This document shows positions 21,330 through 31,029 of a DNA stretch of 64,000 nucleotides, in pieces. Position 1 is the stretch's first letter; every line of letters begins with the position of its first letter. The DNA comes from Isoetes taiwanensis (lineage: Eukaryota > Streptophyta > Lycopodiopsida > Isoetales > Isoetaceae), in assembly GCA_021234155.1 (NCBI GenBank), contig JAJEKV010000035.1, forward strand, positions 14,899,054-14,963,053, in the 5' to 3' direction. The position numbers and the translations under genes were made by a program. The notes under the pieces were generated by a model, which was not told where the DNA came from, did not search any database, and saw only the letters and a list, made by a program, of their open reading frames with translations.

Positions 21330-23112
21330 TGTTGAAGGTGTTCCTGGCAAAACCTTCAACCTCAGTGGTTTAGAACCTCCAGATAAATTAGGGTGATCAA
21401 TCCTCAAAGCAAATGATGGATTAGAATGGAGCAAATTGCAAAAGTTCAACTGTCCCTGAAATTTTGACAGTTTTGAAAATGTCAAGTTTGTATATCCATA
21501 TCTTGGGATCCGTGCACTAAAACTTATCCAAACTTGGAATGGTGAGAGAACATTAGTAGAGCATACTTGGTATTTAATTTCAGGGTTTTTGGAAGCTTCC
21601 TTTGCTTACTATGGATTTTTTAACAAGCAGACTTGAAACAGACAATTTTCAATGAGTGTATCAGAAATTTTGTAACTTTTGGAACAACCAACTTTGGGGA
21701 TCTGTAACTTGAGAGGAAAAAGTCCTAAAATCATGAAACTTGGACTGGGATAAGGTGAGTAGGAAAGCATGCACATGACAAAGTTTCAGAATTTTTGGAT
21801 GAGCAGTTGGAAATCTATGGATTTTTGAAAAGGCAAACTTGGAAGAGGAAATTTCAATGACTGTCTCAGAAATTTTTACAGTTCTAGAACAGCCAAATTT
21901 GCAAAGCCATAACTATGGATTTATGGGTGATAAAATCATGAAATTTATTTTTAATGAAAGATGAATAGCAAGAGAGTCAAGGAAATTAAGCTCAGATTTT
22001 TTGGAGATATAGTTTGCATATGGGGCATGGCTAAACTTGCAGACTTGGGACAGTTGAATTTCAGTGCACATATCATGGATTTTGCTTAAAAATAAAAAAC
22101 TTCGCATGAAACAACTTGAATAGCATCTATTTGAACTTCATAACAATGCCAAGGGTAGTATTATATCAGAATCTCAAAGGAAATATGAAAATACATCAAG
22201 AATTTGGATTTTTTTGCTTAAGGCATGTCAAAAAACTGAAATATGGAAGCTATTCTTCAAGTAAGGGTCCTCAGAGCCAAATTGGCTTGTTCTCATGCTC
22301 CAAGCTTCCCCCCTTCTCTGAAGCCAAAGCCCCTTTTTCTAATCCCCTTTTTTGGTTGATTCATGGTAAAATCCGTGGCTTTTGTTTGTTTTTAGTGCAT
22401 GGGTCTGTTTCTTGGCTTGGATCCAGGCATTTCAGATCATGATTAGGCCGTTGAATCAGCAGAAAAAATGGTTCTTGGAATGATCAAGTTTTTAGAGGAA
22501 ATATTCCACAGGCATTTTTACAAAAGAAAGCTCGGGTATATAAGGCATAAAATTCTGAATTTTATAATTTATTCATATGCTATTTCCATGTGGTTTCCAC
22601 CTCACATACTCGGGGTGCCATGTGGCAAAAGGTGATTGGGGAAATGAGTGACTAGGCCAAAGATTGGGCACGATTCCCAAGAAATGGAATATGAGGGTCA
22701 TAACCTTTGGCTAGGGGAAATGGTAATGGAGTATGGAGATAGAAAGTCATGAATGGGATCAAGATGGTAGGAACATGAAAGAAGCCTTGGAAAATGGAAT
22801 TCATGCCAAAATGACTTGGATCTAGCCACATACCAATGAACCTTGAGGGGTCATCCAAACTCTAACAAGGGGTCTTCAATTTAGGCTCAAATCTTCTTGC
22901 TTGAATCTCAACTTTCTTGCCATACTTGTATGATGCTCAATCAATGTTCTCCCTTGGTTCTTCATCACAAATGTCTTCTAAGAGTGTTCAAAGGTAGATG
23001 TCTTCAATTCTGTTGCTTGATTAGCTCATGCACACATGTGTCAAACCAAATGTTAGCCAAAGGTGTAGTTCATGCAAATGGCTCTTCTATGCTGCCAAAA
23101 TGTGGCAGCATA
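21330..23112 (-). repeat. 5' LTR of the gag-only element
   Basis: About 1.78 kb, matching 16408-18709 apart from the missing 460-bp segment and scattered differences. A perfect 9-bp-stem hairpin at 23088-23112 occupies the same place as the one at 18685-18709 but with different stem bases. Confidence 0.8.
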
Positions 23113-24050
23113 CGGCTATACCATGCCTCTGCAATTTCCTAAGGGCCAGACCTAAGTTTGAAGGTCGTCCATGAAAATGACCGCTGCTTTGCCTCCAATT
23201 GCACTGTACTGCTTTGCAAGGACCATGTTGATTCTTGAGTTTCTATGCCATGCTCAAAAGCTAAGAACATAAGGGCAGACCTGTCAAGCTTGGGTATAGC
23301 GAAGAAGCAGAGTAAATGCAAGTACAAAAACTACCTGTCTCATCAACACTAAAGCCAGATCATCACGACCTCCATATTTTATGTCTGTTTGTACATGCAG
23401 GCACGTGTCTTTTTCTCAGAGTAATGTGATCATCTGCTTCATCCATAATCACTCACGGCATAAAAATTTTTGTGCAAGCTTCAAAGTGTGCAAAGGAATT
23501 TTGAAGCCGCTTTTGAAGTCTCGAAGAGCAAAGGAATTTTAAAGTCATCCGCTCTGCGAAGTCTCGTAAGTCCAAATTTGAAACCGGGTTAACGAAGATC
23601 ATCATTCTATTACTCAAGCTATCTTCTTCATGCAAAGGGAGCCGTTTGAAGAAGAAATCCCACGGCCAATAAAGACTGCTGCACTCCTGCGGCGAAGCAT
23701 CCGAAACCTTTCACAAAATAGACAGCGGATTTGCACAGCCGATTAACTATCATCCTGCTACTACTACTACTACTACTGTCGGCGGTTGTAGAACAATGAA
23801 AGCATAGTTTGGCTCTTGAAACGGAGCCTGGATTAGGGCTCTAAGTTTCGAGGCAGTTCCGACACACCCACGATAGAAGTAAACCCTGTTCCCCTTGCTA
23901 ACCTGCCAAGAGCTCTACTAGGTTCTGCCATTCTCATCGACTGAAGAAGCCGCCGAAGCTAGGAGGTTTTGATTTGTTTAAACCATCGGATTTTTTGTCG
24001 TGGATCTCAGCCGTCCAAATTAAGGCTGGATCCACGACACTAAAACATTA
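23113..24050. other. unrecognised sequence with a (CTA)n microsatellite
   Basis: Minus-strand stretches look weakly coding: near 23185-23270 one frame reads VLAKQYSAIGGKAAVIFMDD, and near 23345-23400 one reads YGGRDDLALVLMRQ before a GTAGTT donor-like site. No family is recognised. (CTA/ACT)n of about 7 units lies at 23757-23777. Confidence 0.35.
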
Positions 24051-24054
24051 TAAT

Positions 24055-24500
24055 ATAGTTAGGATATTCACAAAATTTTAAGGTTTGCACAATTATCATT
24101 AACAGAGTTTCAAAATTCTATAATTAAGGTCCATTTGTTCTCCTTGCAACACATTATGACAAAACATGTGTTGCAAGTCTTTGCAATGCGACCCTCCTGC
24201 CGTTAGACACTCCTATTGGCCTGCAGGTCCAACACTATGCTACTACACATTTATTTATTATAAAGTTGGTTATTAGGGAACCACCCATTTAATTACACTT
24301 AATTAACTATATGGATGCAAGACTAATCTCCTGGCGTAGGAAGTTGATGTTTCTTCCATCTTGGCCGTGGAGACAATGCCCTATCATGCCTAAGATGATC
24401 ACTCATGCCTACACCTTTCGTCGCCTTTGGCATCAAAGATGGCATCCTCCCCATAGTAGGCATTGACTAGAGGTGCTTTCCTATTAATGCATAACTAAAT
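24055..24500 (-). mobile_element. fragment of the large LTR element seen at 51.5-61.9 kb
   Basis: The reverse complement of this block resembles 60555-60990. Shared words include GCAAAGACTTGCAACACAT, AATAGG(A/G)GAGT(C/G)T, GTGGTTCCCTAA and GCCCTATCATGCC (on the complement). It is the subterminal internal part of the big LTR element, in opposite orientation and without its LTRs here. It is a separate, decayed copy. Confidence 0.7.
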
Positions 24501-25300
24501 GACCTCTTATATCTCAATTTCATCTACTACCATGGCGACAGGAGTAGACTTCTTAACCTACCTCACACTCACCTATCGATTCGGTGTCGACCACTTCGGT
24601 GACGAGCTGACCCTTGCATTGCTCCATGAATTGCTCCATGAATTGGGCAAGGTTGTGTAGTTCTGCTATCGTTCTGTTGTGGCGAGAGGCAAAAGGGAAA
24701 AGATGAACGAAAATCCGATTGAGCAGATCCCTATTTGCATTGTTTCGGCCAATCTGGAGTAAATACGATCTACGGAGTTTGATTCAATTTCTTAGCCAAA
24801 TCGGCCCTGAACTTGAAACAGAATTTTTTTCAAGTTCAATATCTCCTCCCATGTCTACATCCGGAGGCACATGTAATATGCAAGGTGATACTAATTAGAT
24901 GCGGCTTAGGAATTTTTATGACATGTCTAGAAGCATTCACCTAGGCATTGTGGAATATTCAGATTTTTAAAAACTATTGTTATCTTATCAATGGGTGCAG
25001 GAACTCCGTTAAAGGCAGGAACATTAGGCTGGTGATTGTACACTTGCTCAAGATATAATGTGTCTGCAAACATCTCAACAGACCATCCTCAATCCCCAAG
25101 GTTAGTAACGCATTCGAAGTTAGAAGAGGGAAAATAAGCAAAAAGCATCAACTACATTATGACACTAAGTAAAACAATGTCTACAAAAGAACCACTAAAT
25201 GACATAATTTTGAAAAGAGACTTATTCTGCTCTATAGAAACTGCAGAGTATAGTTTTCTCCAAACAAGCACATTCTAGCTCCTACATAAAATGTGTAAGG
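24500..25300. other. no gene recognised
   Basis: Intergenic DNA. A 16-bp direct duplication (GCTCCATGAATT, about 24638-24668) is present. From 25044 the sequence TTGCTCAAGATATAATGTG serves as an empty-site counterpart of the miniature elements at 26134-26849. Confidence 0.45.
25063..25160. repeat. direct repeat partner of 26851-26950
   Basis: About 98 bp beginning GTCTGCAAACATCTCAACAG and ending at CAACTACATTATGA is repeated at 26851-26950 with few differences. The pair brackets the armadillo pseudogene and the two miniature elements, so a tandem segmental duplication of the locus is likely. Confidence 0.85.
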
Positions 25301-25305
25301 CTTAC

Positions 25306-25980
25306 ATGTGTCAATGTAGTTGCTGCATGATTATCCATTTCTCCTGATCCAGAACCATCTCGGTGATTGCATATCTTCATAAGGGATGGAATACAGTCTG
25401 CAGCAGAAAGCTCATTTTCGAAAGAAGAATCCTCCACAAAATTTTGAAGTGCTTCAGTTCAGCAGCATTTTCTTTTACTTCTTCAGATTCATCACCCAAG
25501 CAGCAAACCAGCAAGGGGATTGCTCCAACATCACACATTGCCTGTCTATCACTCTCATCATAACTTAATTGGGCAAGTGCTCCGGTTGTGCTCTCTCTCT
25601 TGTTTCTTCGTTCGCCTCTTGAAGCAAAGACACCAACAAAGGTATGGCACCAGAGGCCCTCACAACAGGTGTAGAGTGCTTATAGCTACAAAGATCCACA
25701 CAATATCTGCGGCAGACGTACTTTGTGAAAATGATACAGCTTTGAAGAACTCTTACTAAATGGCCGGCAAATTGCAATTCGCGTTTTCTTGAGAAACACC
25801 AAGGATATAGAATGCATCTTCAACAATTTCTCTGCCTAGTGGATCATCTACCTCAATAGGTCCACAAACAATAGTATTGCACCAGCTTGTGCAACAGGTC
25901 TGAGATGCTCTACATGGGCAGATAGAATCCCAAGTGCATTGCCGACAACAAGTTTTGCCGCCATATCTCCATCTCAAAAC
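25306..25980 (-). pseudogene. armadillo-repeat protein, broken exon
   Basis: Minus-strand coding reads, in broken frames: AKLVVGNALGILSAHVEHLR, DPLGREIVEDAFYILGVSQE, YKHSTPVVRASGAIPLLVSL, ALAQLSYDESDRQ, a segment equivalent to GAIPLLVCCLGDESEEVKEN, and NHRDGSGSGEMDNHAATTLTH. The recurring SGAIPLLVxLLxxxxEExRExAxxAL pattern is the ARM repeat, an alpha-helical protein-binding solenoid. The block ends at a good donor (GTAAGCC, 25305-25299). Frameshifts at several places mean no full protein can be made. The parent is probably a plant ARM protein of unknown partner. Confidence 0.75.
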
Positions 25981-26133
25981 AAGTCCACAAGTATGGATTG
26001 CATCAAAGATCCGCTATAATATCTTTGGAACCTTTTCCTAAATGCAAGCATGTGTACCATTATGTCGAATCTAGACTTGGATGGACACAAACCTTAAGCC
26101 ACTCAATTTTTTTCTGCTCAAGATATAATGGAA

Positions 26134-26267
26134 GGAGAAATTTCACTCACCTTGAAATTTTCAGAAGGAAATTTCGAGCTGACTGGCGGGCCACCCGCCG
26201 GAGGGCGAGTGGCTTTTTCCCAGTCCTTCCAAATTTCCTTCAAATTTCATGGTGAGTGAAATTCTCC
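26134..26267. mobile_element. 134-bp MITE with 26-bp TIRs
   Basis: The termini GGAGAAATTTCACTCACC(T)TGAAATTT at the left and their near-perfect complement at 26242-26267 enclose a GC-rich centre. The TIR is related to that of the adjacent element at 26268-26849. It has no coding capacity. Confidence 0.8.
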
Positions 26268-26849
26268 GACAAATTTTATCCACCTTAAAATTTTGCCCGC
26301 TCTTGAGCTCGATGCGCCAGAGCAACACCCAGTAGGCCGATTTCTGATATAAGCTCTATCTATGGCAGCCAGAAGGAGCCCTGGTTCTGTCTATTGCTTA
26401 AACATTGCTCTCCACCTCCGTCCATCAAATGTTCTGATATAGATCACAACTGCACCGTAAGCAAAATCTATTGAGTATGGCCAGATCAGAGTCTATGTAA
26501 AGCAGCCGAAGTTGCATACCCTAAAACAGAAGCAGAGATTGTGAGCTTTGTAGATTACAGGGGAAAATTGTTTTCCGGCGTTTCCAGCCAATCCGCCTTT
26601 CGATTTGCATCCCTGCCTTTCTATTTTGAATCCTTGATTTTGATTTGCATCCCTGCCTTTCGATTTTGCATCCCTGGTTTCGATTTGCATCCCTACTATG
26701 GCGTTTGCATGAAACAAAGATGAAGAAGCAAGGGTCAATAAACAACAGAAGAAGGCGCTACCAAAAACACCGCCACCGCTCAACGGAAAATTTCATTTGT
26801 ATAAAATGTTGATGAATTAGGGCGAAATTTTAAGGTGGTTAAAATTTCG
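26268..26849. mobile_element. about 580-bp TIR element
   Basis: The left end AAATTTTATCCACCTTAAAA continues into TTTTGCCC; the right end is its complement (GGGCGAAATTTTAAGGTGG, 26820 onward). The related sequence at 25044-25090 joins the flanks directly, showing that this element and its 134-bp neighbour entered between ATAAT and GTGTCT. The interior holds a short tandem repeat but no transposase. Confidence 0.75.
26601..26700. repeat. tandem repeat of CGATTTGCATCCCTGCCTTT-like units
   Basis: Four to five diverged units of about 20-22 bp inside the 580-bp TIR element. Minus-strand translation gives a repeated KSKGRDANQN-type peptide, which is probably not real coding. Confidence 0.8.
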
Positions 26850-26850
26850 T

Positions 26851-26950
26851 GTCTCCAAACATCTCAACAGACCATCCTTAATCCCCAAAGTTAGTAAGGC
26901 ATTCGAAGTTAGAAGAGGGAAAATAAGCAAAAAACATCAACTACATTATG
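26851..26950. repeat. direct repeat partner of 25063-25160
   Basis: Second copy of the 98-bp repeat. It follows directly after the right TIR of the 580-bp element. Confidence 0.85.
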
Positions 26951-27289
26951 AGTTTTGAGTTTCTTATATGACCACTCACTCACGAGCGTAAGATCCTAAA
27001 AACTTACCCGGCAAATATCTAAATGAAGAAGTCGCCACATGTAAAACCAAATGGGAGATCGAGATTTAATAAGCTAATGTTTAGTCGGGTTGAATATCGC
27101 AGGACCTTGCACTTGCAGATCTACCTCCAATTCGTCCAATCTGATTAGGGTTGGCTCCAAATTTCTAGGTCTTGTATCTAGAAGTTCTGAACTCTCCAGA
27201 CCAAGCATGTCTGCCCACAGCTGGATATCGCAGATTATATAATACATGAGGAAACAGGGATTATTGAGCAAATAGATTGGGTCATAAGA

Positions 27290-27655
27290 TCTGCTTCATC
27301 AAATGGTAGATATCCCGCCATGAGCATGTAAAGGATAACTCCACATGACTAGATGTCAGCTTTTGCACCGTCATAACCCTTGTGCTCAAGGACCTATATT
27401 AAAAATCAAGGTAGCAAATGTGTTAAAGAAAAAGCCTACAATTTGAGCAGAACTTGTGGGACACTATTGAGTTTGATTTAATTTCTAAGTAATAGCCATG
27501 TTATACTTTGGAAATTTCACCATGCACCCAATATTATTAGTAAGCTATAATACAAACCATTGCTTTCAAACAGAATTGATAAAGAGTAATATTGACAATT
27601 GCATACCTCTGGAGCAACATAATTTGGTGTTCCACAAGTAGTATGTACACACATG
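27290..27655 (-). pseudogene. CIPK-type Ser/Thr kinase fragment, two exons
   Basis: Exon a (about 27650-27607, minus) encodes [13 protein letters not shown], the activation-loop/APE motif, and stops at a GTATGC donor. Exon b starts at 27393 after a TTAATATAG acceptor and reads [14 protein letters not shown], stop, [59 protein letters not shown] is the signature of SNF1-related SnRK3/CIPK kinases, which pair with calcium-sensing CBL proteins. The invariant Trp of DIWSCGV is a TAG stop (27351-27349). The catalytic loop, N-lobe and NAF domain are absent. Sequence downstream on the minus strand (27074-27271) is open but unrelated. Confidence 0.85.
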
Positions 27656-27659
27656 CATT

Positions 27660-28550
27660 TTGGCAAGCTAAAACCTACAAACCTCAAAAAATTGTTGTCC
27701 TTTCCCTTCTTCTAACTCCAAACACCCTTGAAAAAACTCAAAAAGCTCTCTTCCCAATCCCGATCCATGCAGGTTGTCGATTCTATGCATGAAATTCAAT
27801 TCTCAGGCAGACGATTCGCATGTGTAGAGTGCAGCATAATAATGGTTGGGATGAATGCAAACTAATCTGCGGAATGTATGGGATGAATGCGAAATGTCTG
27901 TGGAATGTCTGCGATGAAAAGAAGAGGTCTTTCCTAATCCTCTTTGTTCTAGGCCACCCATCCAAGGTCAATGCTATTTCTTTAACCCTTCTTAATACTT
28001 AATTAAAATGCTAGTTACCTACGAAACATTAGCTAAAATAACAATTTTGCAATACACATCCCTCACCCAATAAACATAACACATTTGGGTTTCCCAATTG
28101 AACTTGGAGATTTCTCAAATTTTTTTTTTTTTATGAAAACAAACATTTGACAACGGCGGGCACATGATACTAACAATTACAATGTTTTTTAAGCATTACT
28201 ATTTTCCTTTATGAACTTTCAGAATTATTAGTATTGTTTCCATCAATGATAGACAATACGGGTTATGTTCCACGACGTGTTTTGAACTATTGGAGGACAC
28301 TCGATAGTGAGGATACATTGGTCACAATAAAACAAAAGTCTCTATCTAATAAACACCAGAATGCATACAATGCAGGTTTAAATCCCTTGTTCTTAAACTG
28401 ACATGTATCTATTACTACTAGGCATAATTCTAATCTATAAGTAAGTGACATAGAAATATTTGCTTCACTGCCACAAACATCCTTATCTACTAACTCACTT
28501 CTCCAAATGCAGAGCCATTGGGAAATAGAAATGTTCGCGATAAATTTCTT
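27660..28550. other. no gene recognised
   Basis: AT-rich intergenic DNA with a poly(T) tract near 28120. Only short frames are present, and none is supported by motif or splice pattern. Confidence 0.5.
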
Positions 28551-28551
28551 G

Positions 28552-28882
28552 TACTATTATAAATAGTTCATCACAACTAAAAAATATTCATTACGTGTTT
28601 CTTTTAGGTGCCAAACACCATCTTCCAATACTCGACCCCACCCATAACACACCACTTGAACCATAATTAAAGTTACGTTGTAATCAGGCAACTCATTCCA
28701 CACGAAGGCGGTAAAATATTTGGAATTTGTAGACAAAACAAGAAAACTTGTCAATTGAATTAGAAACTCAAGATGACTTTGAACTATCAACCTCATTTAG
28801 TGTGCCTACAAGTGCAAAGAATATTGTTAGGTAAAGGAAAGCACCTAGAAGCACGCTGCAATGATTCACATAAATACTTAAT
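28552..28882. repeat. 330-bp segment, first copy
   Basis: Matches 30434-30742 in direct orientation (start TACTA..ATAAATAGTTCATC, end CTTAATTAGAAGA). It has 27 bp (CCTCATTTAGTGTGC onward, near 28790) missing from the second copy, flanked by a CAA microhomology. Its flanks lack the Helitron ends that bound the second copy. Confidence 0.88.
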
Positions 28883-29339
28883 TAGAAGACAGAGGACATT
28901 CAAAATCGTTTCAGTCTTGAGGCTTCATTTTTTTTTATAGGGTAAATAAGTATGTGATTGAGAAATGGTGGCAATGGTGTAAGTTGTTAAGCCATGATAT
29001 AAATGGCTAGAAAGGTTCATGAAGGTAGAGTTATTGGTGTAGAAAATGAAGGACAAAATGTATGATTCTTTTAGGTCGGGGCTAGCAAGTAGAGGACAAA
29101 TAAGCACTACAAGGGGATAGGAAGGTGCTGTAGAATCACATTCAGATTCTAGTGCATCACATCCTAGTAGTTTCTTGTAGATATGCAACCTTCGGGAGAT
29201 TAAATTTGGGTTGCATCACTCATGCACATTAAGTATTTTATATGCCCTCTTTTGTAACAAGACCCCCTAACAAATCATGTGAACTATGTTAAATTTTTAA
29301 GGAAGGAGTAATGGTAGAGCACATGCAATTATTGCTTAT

Positions 29340-30433
29340 AAGGGATCGTCGAAGGACATGAGCCTCTTGGCCAGCCCCTTAAAGGCTATGGTGGCCTTTG
29401 CTCGACCATCCCACATTATAAGTGAGGATGGGATGATTACGAAAGGGTACGTCATCGAGCTGCGGAGCAAGTGTATTGCAAAAAATAACATTATCGATAA
29501 CAGTATAGACCCAGTCAACATGAAACACCTATTCGAAAAATCTATACTATCTCCAAAAAATGAAGATACACTGAGTCTTAGTGACAAAACCCTGCAAAGA
29601 TTGCATGGAGACTTGCACCCATATACTGGTATTGATACCCTCAACCTTGAAGATGAAGAGGACATCAAAAATTTCCCGATTGAATTCATCAATCACCTCA
29701 CACCTTCCGGAATGCCGCCTCACAAGCTCAATATCAAGGTGGGTGCAATAGTAATATTACTTAGAAACATGTATCCTCAAGGTGGCCTATGTAACAAAAC
29801 ACGCTTGCGCATCACACACGCAACACAGAGAATCCTATGGGCGGAGATAGTCACGGACGAATTTAGAGGGACCCCAGTCCTGTTGTCAAGAATCAACTTG
29901 ACGCCATCTGATTCGCACATACCTTTCACCAGAAGACAATACCCAATCCGCTTAGCATTCTCAATGACAATCAACGTAAAGGTCAATCTCTGGAGACCGT
30001 CGGGCTTTACTTGTCGGTTTAATTTTCTTCCCATGGACAACTTTTACGCTGTTCCCTCTCAAGGTGCACCTCACAGGACGGAGTTAAAATCGTCGTTACA
30101 GAAACGTCACGCCAGGGTGCATTGCGAAAAGGCCATCGAACATATACCCCGAACGTTGTGTATAAAGAGGCACTTATATAAATATGGTATTTGATCAGCA
30201 CTTTTAAACAGTTCTTTGAAATTGATGGCTTTTAAAGGTTTTATAGAGTAATATGCGTGATAATAAATGAAAGTAAGCTCCTCAGGATTAACCAATGGAT
30301 GTTAAATAGCATGGGGACAATGATGTATTTGTGCATGCATAAGCTAGAATTTATCCAAATGAGGAATAAGATCAAAGATGTCCAAACCGAGGCGAGGCCG
30401 GGCCAGGCCGGGTCAGGCCGGGCCAGATCCTAG
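29340..30433 (+). mobile_element. Helitron fragment with Pif1-like helicase C-terminus
   Basis: The frame 29358-30194 encodes ILSPKNEDTLSLSDKTLQRL, LTPSGMPPHKLNIKVGAIVILLRN, GLCNKTRLRITH and YPIRLAFSMTIN, the conserved C-terminal blocks of the Helitron helicase (unwinding during rolling-circle transposition). A frameshift sits just after MTIN, where the family has KAQGQ(S/T), so the last part (ETVGLYL…) is in another frame. The N-terminal half and the Rep domain are absent; upstream sequence (29340-29450) is unrelated. A CTAGT at 30430-30434 after a GC-rich tract fits a Helitron 3' end and coincides with the start of the duplicated 300-bp segment. Confidence 0.8.
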
Positions 30434-30742
30434 TACTACAATAAATAGTTCATCACAACTAAAAAATATTCATTAAGTGTTTCTTTTAGGTGCCAAACAT
30501 CATCTTCCAATACTCGACCCCACCCATAACACACCACTTGAACCATAATTAAAGTTACCTTATAATCAAGCAACTCATTCCACACGAAAGCGGTGAAATA
30601 TTCGGAATTTGAAGACAAAAACAAGAAAACTTGTCAATTGAATTAGAAACTCAAGATGACTTTGAACTATCAAGAATATTGTTAGGTAAAGGAAAGCACC
30701 TAGAAGCACGCTAATGATTCACATAAATACTTAATTAGAAGA
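30434..30742. repeat. 330-bp segment, second copy, between two Helitron ends
   Basis: Direct copy of 28552-28882. It begins exactly after the plus-strand CTAG and ends at the minus-strand Helitron CTAG at 30744-30747. Confidence 0.85.
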
Positions 30743-30743
30743 A

Positions 30744-30773
30744 CTAGAAACGTGTGCCCGGCGATGCCGGGCA
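30744..30773 (-). mobile_element. Helitron 3' terminus (minus strand)
   Basis: On the minus strand an 8-bp-stem hairpin (TGCCCGGC, loop ATC, GCCGGGCA; 30773-30755) is followed by CACGTTT and CTAG, then host T. A GC-rich hairpin about ten bases before CTRR, with insertion next to T, is the structural hallmark of Helitrons. The element body would extend rightward. A decayed copy of the same hairpin region lies at about 30998-31022. The 5' TC end was not located. Confidence 0.8.
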
Positions 30774-31029
30774 TTAGTCATGGGCATGTCGAATGGGCAT
30801 ATATAATGGACTGTGTAGAGTAGAATATGATGTGATGGGATAGGTTGGGATGCATATGTGAAATGGAATACATTTCTATCATGCCTCTGACTTGGATAGT
30901 TAATTCTTCGATTAGATCTATAAAGGGATTGATTCAAATGTAATTGGACCTTTGAAGGTTCATCCATCTTTGCTAATACTTTCCATGTGGTCGATTCATG
31001 TGTGTCTGGCGATGCTATGCATTAATCGT

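Larger units (their letters stand above)
16408..23112 (-). mobile_element. non-autonomous LTR retrotransposon (gag only)
   Basis: Two long direct repeats flank a 2.6-kb internal region; both begin TGTTGAAGGTGTTCC on the plus strand. The gag-like frames are on the minus strand, so the right repeat is the 5' LTR. In that orientation the LTR ends in CA and, after three bases, meets TGGAGGTCCTACCGAG (21309-21326 complement), a plausible tRNA primer-binding site. A purine tract (AAGAGGTGGGGA on the minus strand, about 18740) lies near the other LTR. No protease, RT, RNase H or integrase is visible, so the element would need proteins from elsewhere. No TSD was found, and the outer LTR edge is uncertain by about 25 bp. 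Confidence 0.8.

Noticed and set aside
26493-26783. Repeated-peptide secreted protein
   Set aside because: The frame reads a short tandem repeat inside a miniature TIR element; the apparent repeat peptide follows from the DNA repeat.
30386-30425. Clear Helitron hairpin before the plus-strand CTAG at 30430
   Set aside because: The GGCCGGGCC-rich tract can pair in several ways but lacks a single convincing stem-loop; the end is supported by its coincidence with the repeat border instead.
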